Part shown: piece after piece, positions 25,561 to 34,094 of the stretch
Position numbering within the stretch: the first letter of the stretch is position 1
Layout of the letters: each line of letters opens with the position of its first letter
From: CAZCFB01 sp964511535
GTDB lineage: Bacteria > Myxococcota_A > Polyangia > GCA-2747355 > CAZCFB01
Length of the DNA: 64,000 nucleotides
Reading direction: 5' to 3'
Assembly: GCA_964511535.1 (NCBI GenBank)
Contig: CAZEFW010000026.1
Location: 1-64,000 of the forward strand
Notes under the pieces: generated by a model
Databases searched by the model: none
Told to the model about the DNA's origin: nothing
Seen by the model: only the letters and a program-made list of their open reading frames with translations
Translations under genes and position numbers: made by a program

Positions 25561-27537
25561 ATGCGCGTGCGATTGGTGGTGCTCGTTCTGGGAGCCCTGA
25601 CCCTCTGCTGTAATAACGACCTGGAAGACATCAAGCCCCCCTGCAGCGGCGACGCCTGCGTCACCGCCGCGGACGGCGGCGCCGACGGGCCGGGCAAGGA
25701 CGGCCCCGCCGCGGACCAGCAGCCGCCCAAGCCGGACATCAAGGGCACCGACGGGCCGCGCCCGGACGTCAAGGCGCCCCCCGACGGGCCAGGCAAGGAG
25801 ATGGCAGCCAAGGAGGCCGGACCCAAGGAGGCCGGACCCAAGGAGGCCGGACCCAAGGAGGCCGGACCCAAGGAGGCCGGACCCAAGGACCAGGCCATCC
25901 AGGACAAGCCCCCGCTCGGCGATCTGCTCAAGTGGATCTGCAACGGCAGCGGCGTGGTGGACAACCCGGGCGAGCAGTGCGACGGCAGCGACCTGGCCGG
26001 CCAGTCCTGCAAGTCCCTGGGCTACGACTTCGGCAAGCTCGCCTGCAACAAGCCGGTCTGCAAGTTCGACACCTCCGGCTGCCACAAGCACACCTGGAAG
26101 CGCATCTCCGAGGGCGTCATCGCCTCCGGCTCGGTCCCTGGCGACCCGTGCTATCCGGGCTCCATGCCCACCAACTTCAAGAACGAGAACAAGATCAACG
26201 CCAAGCTGAGCCGGGCGTTCTGGATCTCAACCCACGAGGTGACCGCGGGGAAGTTCAAGGCGCTCATGGGCTTCGATCCGTCTGCTGACAAGACCTGCGG
26301 CGCCGACTGCCCGGTGGACAGCGTCACCTGGGACGAGGCGGCCGGCTATTGCAACGAGCTGTCCAAGACCCGCGGCGTGGAGCAGTGCTACAAGACCGGC
26401 ACGCCCAAGCTGGGCATGAAGACCACCGACCTCCACATCGGCGCGAAGATCTACGGCTGCGGCGGCTACCGCCTGCCGTCGGAGGTTGAGTGGGAGAAGG
26501 CGTACCGCACCACCGCCGCGGGCGCGCTGGTCTACACCTCCACCTACAACGGCCACCTCGGCTACAGCTACTGCACCAGCTACAAGCCGGACCCGGCCCT
26601 GTCGCCCATCGCACAGTACTATTCCAACAGCGGCAAGAAGAAGTGGAAGGTGGGGCAGAAGAAGCCCAACGGCGCGGGGCTGTACGACATGTCGGGCAAC
26701 GTCTACGAGTGGGTGCAGGACTGGTACGTCATCGACCGCCAGAAGGTCTACGGGACCAAGCAGGTCTCCGACCCGTGCATCGGCCCCAACTCCTACCGCT
26801 CCATGCGTGGCGGCAGCTTCTCCAGCAAGCCGGTCTCCTGCCGCGGGTCGCACCGCGGGTTCGCCTACGGCCACCTGCGCGACAAGACCCACGGCTTCCG
26901 CTGCGTCAAGCAGTGGTGCCCGGTGCGCGGCTTCTCCGCCTTCGCCACAATGAACGCCTGGTTCAAGGGCTCGCTGATCCACAAGGACACCAGCGGCGGC
27001 GGCGTCAACTACCCGTCCAACCCGTCGGGCAAGTACAGCCACGCCGTGCCCAAGGGCAAGGACGGCGGCCACCACCAGAAGCTCTCCAAGCCGATCAGCT
27101 CCTACGGGCTGCTGGTCCAGGCCAAGATGGCCGGCCCGGCAGGCATCACCAGCGGCCGCACGTCAGTGGGCGTGATGAAGGACACCACCATGGCGGCCCC
27201 CGCCGGCTCCATGGTCAAGTACGGCCACGGCTACACCTGCAACTGGGACGCGGCCAAGGCCGAGGTGTTCGTCAGCCGCGTGGACGGCGCGCTCAAGGAG
27301 ACGGTGCTGGCCCGGGCAGCCACGGGCAAGACCCCGGACAACTTCGAGCACCAGGTCTCGTGCGAGCGCAAGCCCAACGGCAGCTGGGAGCTGAAGGTGG
27401 ACGGCACGGTGCTCAAGCCGACGCTCAACACCAAGGACCTGACCCACACCAGCTTCACTTACTGGACGGTCCACCTCACCGCGGACACCACCTTCCGCTC
27501 CCTGGACGACGTCTACATCAGGGACTGCACACGCTAG
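25561..27537 (+). CDS. SUMF1-domain lipoprotein with EAGPK repeat linker
   Basis: A 658-residue product starting at ATG 25561 behind AGGAGG; the lipobox is LTLCCNN. A long Pro/Asp/Gly-rich linker contains five identical EAGPK pentapeptides encoded by exact 15-bp repeats (25810-25884). A Cys-containing segment follows, then an FGE/SUMF1 domain at about 180-460 (WISTHEVTAGKFKAL, YRLPSEVEWEKAYR, GLYDMSGNVYEWVQDW, MRGGSF, HGFRCVK). Only one Cys stands in the active-site stretch (SCRGSHRG), so it is probably not a formylglycine enzyme. A C-terminal domain of about 190 residues looks like a beta sandwich. It is surface-exposed by inference. Confidence 0.85.
   Translation: MRVRLVVLVLGALTLCCNNDLEDIKPPCSGDACVTAADGGADGPGKDGPAADQQPPKPDIKGTDGPRPDVKAPPDGPGKEMAAKEAGPKEAGPKEAGPKEAGPKEAGPKDQAIQDKPPLGDLLKWICNGSGVVDNPGEQCDGSDLAGQSCKSLGYDFGKLACNKPVCKFDTSGCHKHTWKRISEGVIASGSVPGDPCYPGSMPTNFKNENKINAKLSRAFWISTHEVTAGKFKALMGFDPSADKTCGADCPVDSVTWDEAAGYCNELSKTRGVEQCYKTGTPKLGMKTTDLHIGAKIYGCGGYRLPSEVEWEKAYRTTAAGALVYTSTYNGHLGYSYCTSYKPDPALSPIAQYYSNSGKKKWKVGQKKPNGAGLYDMSGNVYEWVQDWYVIDRQKVYGTKQVSDPCIGPNSYRSMRGGSFSSKPVSCRGSHRGFAYGHLRDKTHGFRCVKQWCPVRGFSAFATMNAWFKGSLIHKDTSGGGVNYPSNPSGKYSHAVPKGKDGGHHQKLSKPISSYGLLVQAKMAGPAGITSGRTSVGVMKDTTMAAPAGSMVKYGHGYTCNWDAAKAEVFVSRVDGALKETVLARAATGKTPDNFEHQVSCERKPNGSWELKVDGTVLKPTLNTKDLTHTSFTYWTVHLTADTTFRSLDDVYIRDCTR
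25810..25884 (+). repeat. five exact 15-bp tandem repeats (EAGPK coding)
   Basis: Five contiguous identical copies of aaggaggccggaccc in frame inside the lipoprotein linker. Identity at the DNA level points to recent slippage and possible length variation. Confidence 0.95.
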
Positions 27538-27547
27538 CCACCGGCGG

Positions 27548-27565
27548 CAGGGCGCCTCTGCCCTG
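27548..27565 (+). terminator. weak hairpin after the SUMF1 lipoprotein gene
   Basis: CAGGGC and GCCCTG flank a 6-nt loop 11 bp after the stop. There is no T-run, so if it terminates transcription it is not a classical intrinsic terminator. Confidence 0.3.
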
Positions 27566-27617
27566 ACACGCCCGCGCGGCCTCTGCTAATCTCGGGGTTC
27601 ACCCGCGGAGATCCCCA

Positions 27618-28409
27618 ATGCGCATCCCCCTCTTTCTGCTCGTCACCCCCCTGCTCCTCGCCGCCTGCGACGAGGACCTGTGCCTCAGCAGCACCGACTG
27701 CGCGCAGCAGGGCAAGTGCACCGCCCAGGGCAGCGCCTGCGTGGTGGGCTCCGACTCCGACTGCCTGCGCGCCGCGGCCTGCGAGCAGCAGGGGCGCTGC
27801 ACGGCCAAGGACGTGGCCTGCCCCCCGACGCCGGATCTCGGCCTGGACGACGCCGGCATGTCCACCGCCGCCGATCTGGGGAGCTGCTTCGGCAGCGAGA
27901 AGCGCTGCGTCGCCGGCTCCGCGGCCGACTGCTCACGCTCCACGGCCTGCACCAAGAGCGGCGCCTGCTCGCTGTCCGGCCACGCCTGCGCCCCGGGCTC
28001 GGACAGCGACTGCAGCAAGGCCCAGGACTGCGCCGAAAAGGGCGCCTACGCCAAGGTGGGCGGCAGCTGCGCGCCGAGCTCCGACAGCCACTGCTCCGAC
28101 TCGAGCGACTGCTCGGGCTACGGCCGCTGCGCCCTGAGCAAGTCGGCCGGCAAGTGCATCGCCGGCTCGGACACCCATTGCAAGGACTCGACCATCGCTT
28201 GCAAGTACCAGGGCAAGTGCGCGGCCCTGAGCGGCGAGTGCGTGGCCACCAGCGCCGCGGAGTGCCGCAAGTCGGACGGCTGCGCGGCCCTGGGCCAGTG
28301 CACCCTGTCAGGCAGCGCGTGCGTGGCCGGCTCCGACGCGGACTGCCGCACCTCGGACGCGTGCACCAAGAGCAGCAAGTGCAAGGCCTCGGCCGGCAAG
28401 TGCGTCTAA
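27618..28409 (+). CDS. lipoprotein made of ~24-residue Cys repeats
   Basis: A 263-residue product with a lipobox (PLLLAACDED) and GGAG before ATG 27618. The rest is about nine tandem units of the type GSDSDC..S..C...G.C....G.C, roughly 24 residues each. One unit has lost a Cys (KGAYAKVGGSC). The regular Cys spacing predicts a disulfide-stabilised rod or a small-domain array. I do not recognise a named family; similar repeats occur in myxobacterial surface proteins. It lies 23 bp before the next lipoprotein gene, which suggests an operon. Confidence 0.78.
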   Translation: MRIPLFLLVTPLLLAACDEDLCLSSTDCAQQGKCTAQGSACVVGSDSDCLRAAACEQQGRCTAKDVACPPTPDLGLDDAGMSTAADLGSCFGSEKRCVAGSAADCSRSTACTKSGACSLSGHACAPGSDSDCSKAQDCAEKGAYAKVGGSCAPSSDSHCSDSSDCSGYGRCALSKSAGKCIAGSDTHCKDSTIACKYQGKCAALSGECVATSAAECRKSDGCAALGQCTLSGSACVAGSDADCRTSDACTKSSKCKASAGKCV

Positions 28410-28432
28410 CAACCGACACCCGGAGAATCCCC

Positions 28433-29848
28433 ATGTTCAGGACCCAGCCCCTCACCCTCGCGCTGATCTTCACCGCCCTCGCCCTGACCGGCTGCGGGGA
28501 CGACCCGGCCGGAAAGGAGCCCGGCGGGTGCGGGTTCGCGGGCGGCGGCAAGGGCGCGCCGGCGGTGACAGCGGGCGCCGCCGTCACCCTCGACACCCGC
28601 GAGGACAAGACCCAGAGCAACCCGGATTACGACAGCAAGGTGCAGCTGGCGCAGCCCGGTCGCCACACCCTGGCCCACGGCCCGTGCGGCGCGGCGGGGC
28701 TGCTTATCTGGACCAGACCGAAGGGCGACACCCAGCTCGGCTTCGTGGACCCGAAGAAGGGCGGCGCGCCGGAGGTGGTGGTGGCCAAGGTGGGCTCCAC
28801 CACCCGGGCGGCGTCCCTGTTCTTCGACGCCGCCTGCAAGGCGGTGGTGCTGCGCGGGAGCACCAGCGAGGGGTACGCGCAGTACACCCGCTCCAGCCCG
28901 GGCACCTGGGACAAGGCCGCCGCCCTGGCCGACCTGTCGTCGGTGATGGGGGGCAAGGTCAGCTCCCTGTCGCTGGTGGCGGCCCACACGGACGCGGCCG
29001 GCAAGATGCACGTCTTCTCCCACGCCAGCGCCGGCAGCGACAAGGCGCTGCTGCACGGCTCGCGCGACGCCACGGCGGGCAGCGCCTGGACCTTCACCAA
29101 GCACCCGCGCCCCACCGCGACCGACATCTACACCTATCGGGCCGGGCCGGGCGGGACGCTCTACACCCTCTACAAGAACACCAAGTTCCCGTGCGACCCG
29201 TGCAACATGGACTTCTATATCGGCACCCTGGCCAAGGGCGCCAAGGCGTGGGCGCAGCAGACCGTGCGCGCGGGCAAGTGGGGCGACCCTGACGACGAGT
29301 TCCTCGCCAGCGGCACCCTCGCCTTCGACGGCTCGGGCAACCCGTTCATCGCGGCTCACTTCCAGCGCCGGGTGGTGACCGGGTCGTTCAAGGACACCGG
29401 GCTGGTGCTGTACGGCCAGACCGGCAGCGGCTGGTGCGCCGAGAGCCTGGCCAGCAAGAACGCGGGCTACGTCGGCGGCGACGGCGACAGCTTCACCGGC
29501 AACGGCGCCGACCTGGCCGTGGGCCCCGGCGGGCGGTTGTTCGTGCTGTTCCGCGACCAGGCGGTGTGGCACGCCGGCGGCCAGCAGAACGAGATGATCG
29601 GCAACCCGCGCCTGGCCGCGGGCTCGGGGGACAGCTGGAGCGTGACCACCCTGCTGGGTCAGAAAGGCCAGAGCTCCAGCCCGAAGCCGCTCTACGGCTG
29701 CGTCAACCCGCAGTACTCGCTGTCAGCTGACGGCAAGGAGGTGGTGATGGCCTGCGTGGAGGCGGCGTGGGACACCAGCTCCATCTACAACACCAGCGAT
29801 GCCAAGGTGACCTACACGGTCAAGGCGGTGACCGTCGCCGTGAAGTAG
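28433..29848 (+). CDS. lipoprotein with BNR/sialidase-like propeller
   Basis: A 471-residue product from ATG 28433 (CGGAGAAT upstream; lipobox LALTGCGD). The long frame starting at 27680 is an antiphase extension through the previous gene and is rejected. The body has recurrent beta-blade patterns, for example GTLAFDGSGNPFIAAHF, DLAVGPGGRLFVLF and YSLSADGKEVVMACV, with paired Cys. This suggests a propeller of the BNR or sialidase-like type without clear catalytic residues. It is probably outer-membrane anchored. It is followed by a TTGAGGC-type intergenic repeat and a convergent OmpA gene. Confidence 0.75.
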   Translation: MFRTQPLTLALIFTALALTGCGDDPAGKEPGGCGFAGGGKGAPAVTAGAAVTLDTREDKTQSNPDYDSKVQLAQPGRHTLAHGPCGAAGLLIWTRPKGDTQLGFVDPKKGGAPEVVVAKVGSTTRAASLFFDAACKAVVLRGSTSEGYAQYTRSSPGTWDKAAALADLSSVMGGKVSSLSLVAAHTDAAGKMHVFSHASAGSDKALLHGSRDATAGSAWTFTKHPRPTATDIYTYRAGPGGTLYTLYKNTKFPCDPCNMDFYIGTLAKGAKAWAQQTVRAGKWGDPDDEFLASGTLAFDGSGNPFIAAHFQRRVVTGSFKDTGLVLYGQTGSGWCAESLASKNAGYVGGDGDSFTGNGADLAVGPGGRLFVLFRDQAVWHAGGQQNEMIGNPRLAAGSGDSWSVTTLLGQKGQSSSPKPLYGCVNPQYSLSADGKEVVMACVEAAWDTSSIYNTSDAKVTYTVKAVTVAVK

Positions 29849-29855
29849 GGCTCGC

Positions 29856-29972
29856 TTCGCTCGCTGGCTTGAGGCTTGAGACTTGAGGCTTGAGGTTGGA
29901 TGGTCCGGGGCTATCTGCCCTCAAGCCTCACAGCCTGAAGCCTCACAGCCTCGAACCTCACAGCCCCAAGCC
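29856..29972. repeat. TTGAGGC-rich intergenic inverted repeat, site A
   Basis: Between convergent genes. The left part repeats ggcttgag/acttgag units (29866-29895); the right part repeats the complementary cctcaagcc/cctcacag units (29919-29972). The whole can fold into a long imperfect stem. GCTCGCTTCGCTCGC-type sequence precedes it. Related elements lie at 52391 and 62460. Confidence 0.75.
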
Positions 29973-29989
29973 GGGCCTCACGGATGCCC

Positions 29990-30880
29990 TTACTTACCTC
30001 CCCCCATCACCTTCTGCAGCTCGGAGAAGCCGGGCAGGCTGGACAGGTCGGGCACCATCACGATCTCGATGCGGCGGTTGCGCGCCTTGCCCTCGTCGGA
30101 GTCGTTCTTGGCCACCGGCCGGAACTCGCCGTAGGCCGCGGCGCTGATGCGGTCGCCCGACATGCCGGTCTCGATCATGGCCTGCACCACGTTGAGCGCG
30201 CGGGCCGCGGCGAGCTGCCAGTTGCTCTGGTAGCGCGAGGTCTTGATCGGCACGTTGTCGGTGTGCCCCTCCACCTGGAAGCGGCGCTTGGCAGGCAGGG
30301 AGTCGAGCACCTCGGCCACCTCCTTGACCGCGGCCAGGCCGTCCTCGGACAGCTTCGCCTTGCCCGAGCCGAACAGCACGTCAGTGGGCAGCTCGAGCAC
30401 CATGCGGCCGTCGGCGATCTTCACCTTCAGCTTGCCAGCGTCGATGAGGGTCTTGAACCGCGCCAGCAGGTCCTTGAACTGCTTGACCCGGGCGTCGGCC
30501 TCGGCCTTGCGCTTGTTCAGCTCGGCCAGCGCCTTTTTCAGCTCGTCGGCGGACTGGCGCAGCTTCTTCTTGTCCTTGAGCACGCCGGCCAGCTTGTCCG
30601 ACAGGTCCTTGTATGCCGAGTCCTTCTGCTTGCCCGCCGCCTCGAGCTGAGCCAGGTCCTCTTTGAGCTTCTTGATTGTGGCGTCGTGCACCTTGATCTT
30701 GGCCTCGTGGGCCGCAATGGTGCTCTTGAGGGTCTTGATGGCGGCATCGCGATCCGCCACCTTTCCCTTGTACTCCTTGGTGGTCGCGGCCAGCTTGGCC
30801 TGCAGCGCGTCGTACTTGCTCTGGGACACGCACCCGCCAGCCAACAGGGCCACCGTCAACACCGCCGCTCTGATGAACAT
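29990..30880 (-). CDS. OmpA-family peptidoglycan-binding lipoprotein
   Basis: A 296-residue protein with AGGAG before the ATG and lipobox ALLAGGCVS. Residues about 25-145 are a long Lys/Ala/Asp-rich coiled coil. The C-terminal OmpA/MotB domain (about 165-285) shows VLFGSGKAKLSEDG, VEGHTDNVPI, NWQLAAARALNVVQAM and NRRIEIVM, the residues that hold peptidoglycan diaminopimelate. It should tether the outer membrane to the wall. The coiled coil plus OmpA layout resembles MotB-like or Pal-like anchors. Confidence 0.9.
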   Translation of the reverse strand: MFIRAAVLTVALLAGGCVSQSKYDALQAKLAATTKEYKGKVADRDAAIKTLKSTIAAHEAKIKVHDATIKKLKEDLAQLEAAGKQKDSAYKDLSDKLAGVLKDKKKLRQSADELKKALAELNKRKAEADARVKQFKDLLARFKTLIDAGKLKVKIADGRMVLELPTDVLFGSGKAKLSEDGLAAVKEVAEVLDSLPAKRRFQVEGHTDNVPIKTSRYQSNWQLAAARALNVVQAMIETGMSGDRISAAAYGEFRPVAKNDSDEGKARNRRIEIVMVPDLSSLPGFSELQKVMGGGK

Positions 30881-30952
30881 TCGCTTCTCCTGTGTGAGGT
30901 TCTTGCCTTCGGGATTCGAGTTTTACGGGTGGGATCGCCCCGAGGCAAGTGC

Positions 30953-33082
30953 TCAGCGCTTCCAGCCTTCCAGCAGCTGGGCGCGCAGGGTGACCGGGGA
31001 GCTGGTGGGTGCCTTGCAGACATGGTGCTGGCAGACATAGGCGGTGGCCTTGCCCCCGAGGGCCAGCTTCGCCTTCGTCACCGGCATGATCCTCGCCGTC
31101 AGGTCGTCGGGGCCGGCGGCGGGCACCTGCGCCAGGACGGCGTGGTGAGGGTCGAGCAGGCGGTACGCAGCGAGCAGGGCCCGGGTATCCTTCGCCGCCG
31201 GGTCCCCCGCGATGACCACCTCGTAGTAGGGCCCGCGCATGCGGTCGAGCAGGTCGAGCCACACCGCCATGCCGAGGCCCGCCCGCGACAGGGCCTCCCC
31301 CTGCGACGAGAGGCATCGCTTCACCTCGTCGCGGTACCCCCGCCGCCCGGTGAGGGCCGACAGGGCCAGCATGGTCTGCAGCAGCACCCCGTTGCCCGAG
31401 GGGCGCGCCCCGTCGGACAGCAGCACCTGCCGTCCCATGGGGGCCTCGTGCCCGCGGGGCGTCAGGTAGAAGCAGGCCCGCCGGTGAGCGAAGTCGCGGC
31501 GTACGAGGTCGACCAGGCCGACGGCCCGGCGCAGGTGTGTCAGCATGCCGTCCGCCTGATGCAGCGCGAGCAGCCCCGCTGCCAGGTGAGCGTAGTCATC
31601 GAGGATCGCCATGTTCTCCGCCACGCCCCCGTTGGAGCTGCGCAGCAGGTCCCGGCTCTTGGGGCCCCTGTGCTTGTCCCACAGGAAGAAGGCCGCGGCC
31701 CGCGCGGCGGTGAGGTAGCGATCCTCCCTCAGCACCTGGTAGCCCCGGGCCATGGCGACGATGGCCATGCCGTTCCAGGCGGTGATCACCTTGCGGTCCA
31801 GGCCTGGCCGCGGCCGCAGCGCCCGCGCCGCCAGCAGCGGCTCGCGCCACCGCGCCAGCACCTCCAGCGCCCCGGGGCGTGGGGATGAGCGGCGGGTCAG
31901 GATGCTCTTGCCCTCGAAGTTGCCCCTGGCGGTCACGCCCAGCAGCTCTGCCAGCACCGGCCCGTCTTTGGGGCCTGCCACGGCCTGCAGCTCGGCAGGG
32001 CTCCAGACGTAAAACGAGCCCTCCTCGCCGCCGCTGTCCGCGTCGAAGCTGGCGTAAAAGCCCCCCTGCTCCCCCTGCATCTCCTTGATCATGAAGTCGA
32101 GGGTCTGGCGCGCCACAGCCCCGTACGCCGCCCTGCCCAGCACCCTGTACGCCGACAGGTACAGGCTGGCCAGCTGGGCGTTGTCGTAGAGCATCTTCTC
32201 GAAGTGCGGCACCAGCCAGGTGGGCTCGGTGGTGTAGCGGTGAAAGCCGCCGGCCAGGTGGTCGCGCATGCCGCCGGAGGCCATCTGATCCAGGGTGCGC
32301 CCCACCGCCGCGGCCAGGGCCGGGTCACCCGTGCGGCGGTGGCGGTGCAGCATGGCGAGCCAGCGCGACGGCATGGGGAACTTCATCCGCCCCTTGTCCC
32401 CGCCCCACACCGGGTCCATGTTCTCCAGCGCGCGCTTGAACGCCGCCCGCGCGACCTTGACCGCTGGCAGCTGCCCGTCCCCGGCAGCCACCCCATCCCG
32501 CGCGATGGCCGCGTGCAGGCGCCGGCTCATGCGGGCCAGGTCTTCCGGCCGCTCCTTGTACGCCCTGCCCACGCGCTCGAGCAGGGTCATGAACCGCTTT
32601 CGTGGGAAGTATGTGCCGCCGAAGAAGGGCTTGAGCTCGGGCGTGAGGAACACCGAGAGGGGCCAGCCGCCGCTGCCGGTCATGGCCTGCACCGCGGTCA
32701 TGTACACCGCGTCGATGTCCGGCCGCTCCTCCCGATCCACCTTGACGCTGACGAAGTCCTGGTTGAGGGCCCGGGCCACCTCTTCATGCTCGAACACCTC
32801 TCTCTCCATCACGTGGCACCAGTGGCATGACGCGTAGCCGATGGAGAGGAAGATCGGCCGGTCCAGGGTGCGCGACCGCGCCAGGGCCTCCGGGCCCCAC
32901 GGGTACCAGTCCACCGGGTTTTTGGCGTGCTGCCGCAGGTAGAGCGACCGCTGGCCGGCCAGACGGTTGCCAGGCGGCGCGGCGCTGGCGGCCGCGTCAG
33001 GCGGCCGCGTCGGCGCGGGGCGGCCACGCGGCGCAGGGCACGCCGCCGCCAGCAACGTCAATGGGATCAACCAGCGGGCCAC
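30953..33082 (-). CDS. YyaL/DUF255 thioredoxin-fold protein, lipoprotein form
   Basis: A 709-residue protein. The family begins with NPVDWYPWGPEAL and a thioredoxin-like motif, ASCHWCHVM (CxxC), followed by FVSVKVDREERPDIDAVYM and GGWPLSVFLTPE. The remainder is an (alpha/alpha)6-type region (PHFEKMLYDNAQL, YVWSPAELQ). These match YyaL/SSP411 proteins of unknown enzymology. Unusually, this copy starts with a lipobox (LLAAACPAP), so it should be exported. The start codon is GTG 33082. It lies 34 bp downstream of the SUMF1 gene and is probably co-transcribed. Confidence 0.88.
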   Translation of the reverse strand: MARWLIPLTLLAAACPAPRGRPAPTRPPDAAASAAPPGNRLAGQRSLYLRQHAKNPVDWYPWGPEALARSRTLDRPIFLSIGYASCHWCHVMEREVFEHEEVARALNQDFVSVKVDREERPDIDAVYMTAVQAMTGSGGWPLSVFLTPELKPFFGGTYFPRKRFMTLLERVGRAYKERPEDLARMSRRLHAAIARDGVAAGDGQLPAVKVARAAFKRALENMDPVWGGDKGRMKFPMPSRWLAMLHRHRRTGDPALAAAVGRTLDQMASGGMRDHLAGGFHRYTTEPTWLVPHFEKMLYDNAQLASLYLSAYRVLGRAAYGAVARQTLDFMIKEMQGEQGGFYASFDADSGGEEGSFYVWSPAELQAVAGPKDGPVLAELLGVTARGNFEGKSILTRRSSPRPGALEVLARWREPLLAARALRPRPGLDRKVITAWNGMAIVAMARGYQVLREDRYLTAARAAAFFLWDKHRGPKSRDLLRSSNGGVAENMAILDDYAHLAAGLLALHQADGMLTHLRRAVGLVDLVRRDFAHRRACFYLTPRGHEAPMGRQVLLSDGARPSGNGVLLQTMLALSALTGRRGYRDEVKRCLSSQGEALSRAGLGMAVWLDLLDRMRGPYYEVVIAGDPAAKDTRALLAAYRLLDPHHAVLAQVPAAGPDDLTARIMPVTKAKLALGGKATAYVCQHHVCKAPTSSPVTLRAQLLEGWKR

Positions 33083-33116
33083 CCATCAGGGTAGCGCAGG
33101 CGGGGTCGCCGGGCTC

Positions 33117-34094
33117 CTACCAGCAGACGCGCTGGCCGATGACCCGCCCGAGGGGACAGCCCCACGCGTAGCACAGGTGCGGTCCGGGGGATGGCGCCGT
33201 CGCGGCGGCCGCCTTTCGGGTCGCGGCCGGCGGCGGCTTCTTCACCTCGTCGGCGTACATGGCGCAGCGGAAGCCGAGGTAGTTCAGCTTCATCACCGGC
33301 GGCAGGGGCCCGCGCATGGTGGCGCGCAGGTCGGCCACCGGGCTGAACCATGATCCGCCGCGCACCACCCGGTACTTGCCGCCGTGGGGGCCCATGGGGT
33401 CGCGGGCCTCGCTCACGCGGTAGTACCCCTTGTCGTACCAGTCCTTGACCCACTGGTAGACGTTGCCCGACATCTGCACCGCGCCGTAAGGGCTCTGGCC
33501 CGCCTCGTACCGGTCCACGGGGACCGTGACGCCGTGGCAGTACTTCTTCTTCTTCACGTCGTGGTAGTAGTTGGCCAGCTTGCAGTTCGGCAGCTTCTTG
33601 CCCCAGGGGAATGTGCGCGGCTTCGGGCCCACGGCGGCCTTCTCCCACTGGGCCTCGGTGGGCAGGCGCTTGCCGGCCCACTTGCAGTACTCGTCGGCCT
33701 GGAACCAGCTCACGCAGTTGACCGGGTGGGTCTCGCGCTCTTGCTGGGTCCAGTTGCACCCCTTCTCCGCCTCGGGCGCGGAGCACTTGCCTGCCTCCAC
33801 GCACCTGCGGTACTGCCCCTGGCTCACGGCGAAGCGGTCGATATAGAACGCGCTCATGTCGATCACGCGCTGGGGCTTGACGTCCGGCTCGCCGCTGGTG
33901 GACCCGCGCAGGAACTTGCCGCCCGGCACGTAGACCATGGTGGCGCCGTCATTGCCCAGCCCCTGAGCAATGCGGATCGATACTTTGGCCTTGCCCCCGG
34001 GTGCCTTCTTGCGTGCTTCGGCGCCGCCGGGCCCGCACAGGGCCGCGGCGAGGAGAACCATCAGGGACAACCTCATGCGCGCGAGTGTCGTCAT
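33117..34094 (-). CDS. SUMF1-domain secreted protein
   Basis: A 325-residue protein with a signal peptide (LMVLLAAALCGPGGAEA). The SUMF1 domain spans about 50-280: MVYVPGGKFLRGST, YIDRFAVSQGQYRRCV, VSWFQADEYCKW, RLPTEAQWEKAA, AVQMSGNVYQWVKDW, VVRGGSW and NYLGFRC. The pre-GFRC stretch (DLRATMRGPLPPV) has no catalytic Cys pair. A C-terminal extension with three Cys follows. Its ATG overlaps the stop of the upstream gamma-glutamyltransferase gene by one base, so the two are translationally coupled. Confidence 0.88.
   Translation of the reverse strand: MTTLARMRLSLMVLLAAALCGPGGAEARKKAPGGKAKVSIRIAQGLGNDGATMVYVPGGKFLRGSTSGEPDVKPQRVIDMSAFYIDRFAVSQGQYRRCVEAGKCSAPEAEKGCNWTQQERETHPVNCVSWFQADEYCKWAGKRLPTEAQWEKAAVGPKPRTFPWGKKLPNCKLANYYHDVKKKKYCHGVTVPVDRYEAGQSPYGAVQMSGNVYQWVKDWYDKGYYRVSEARDPMGPHGGKYRVVRGGSWFSPVADLRATMRGPLPPVMKLNYLGFRCAMYADEVKKPPPAATRKAAAATAPSPGPHLCYAWGCPLGRVIGQRVCW

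Noticed and set aside
25810..25884. possible CRISPR-like array
   Set aside because: The 15-bp units are contiguous without spacers and code in frame for EAGPK.
29984..31888. 634-codon plus-strand frame
   Set aside because: It crosses the OmpA and YyaL genes on the opposite strand and has no recognisable motif.
33117..34094. true formylglycine-generating enzyme
   Set aside because: The catalytic Cys pair is absent and no sulfatase gene is present.
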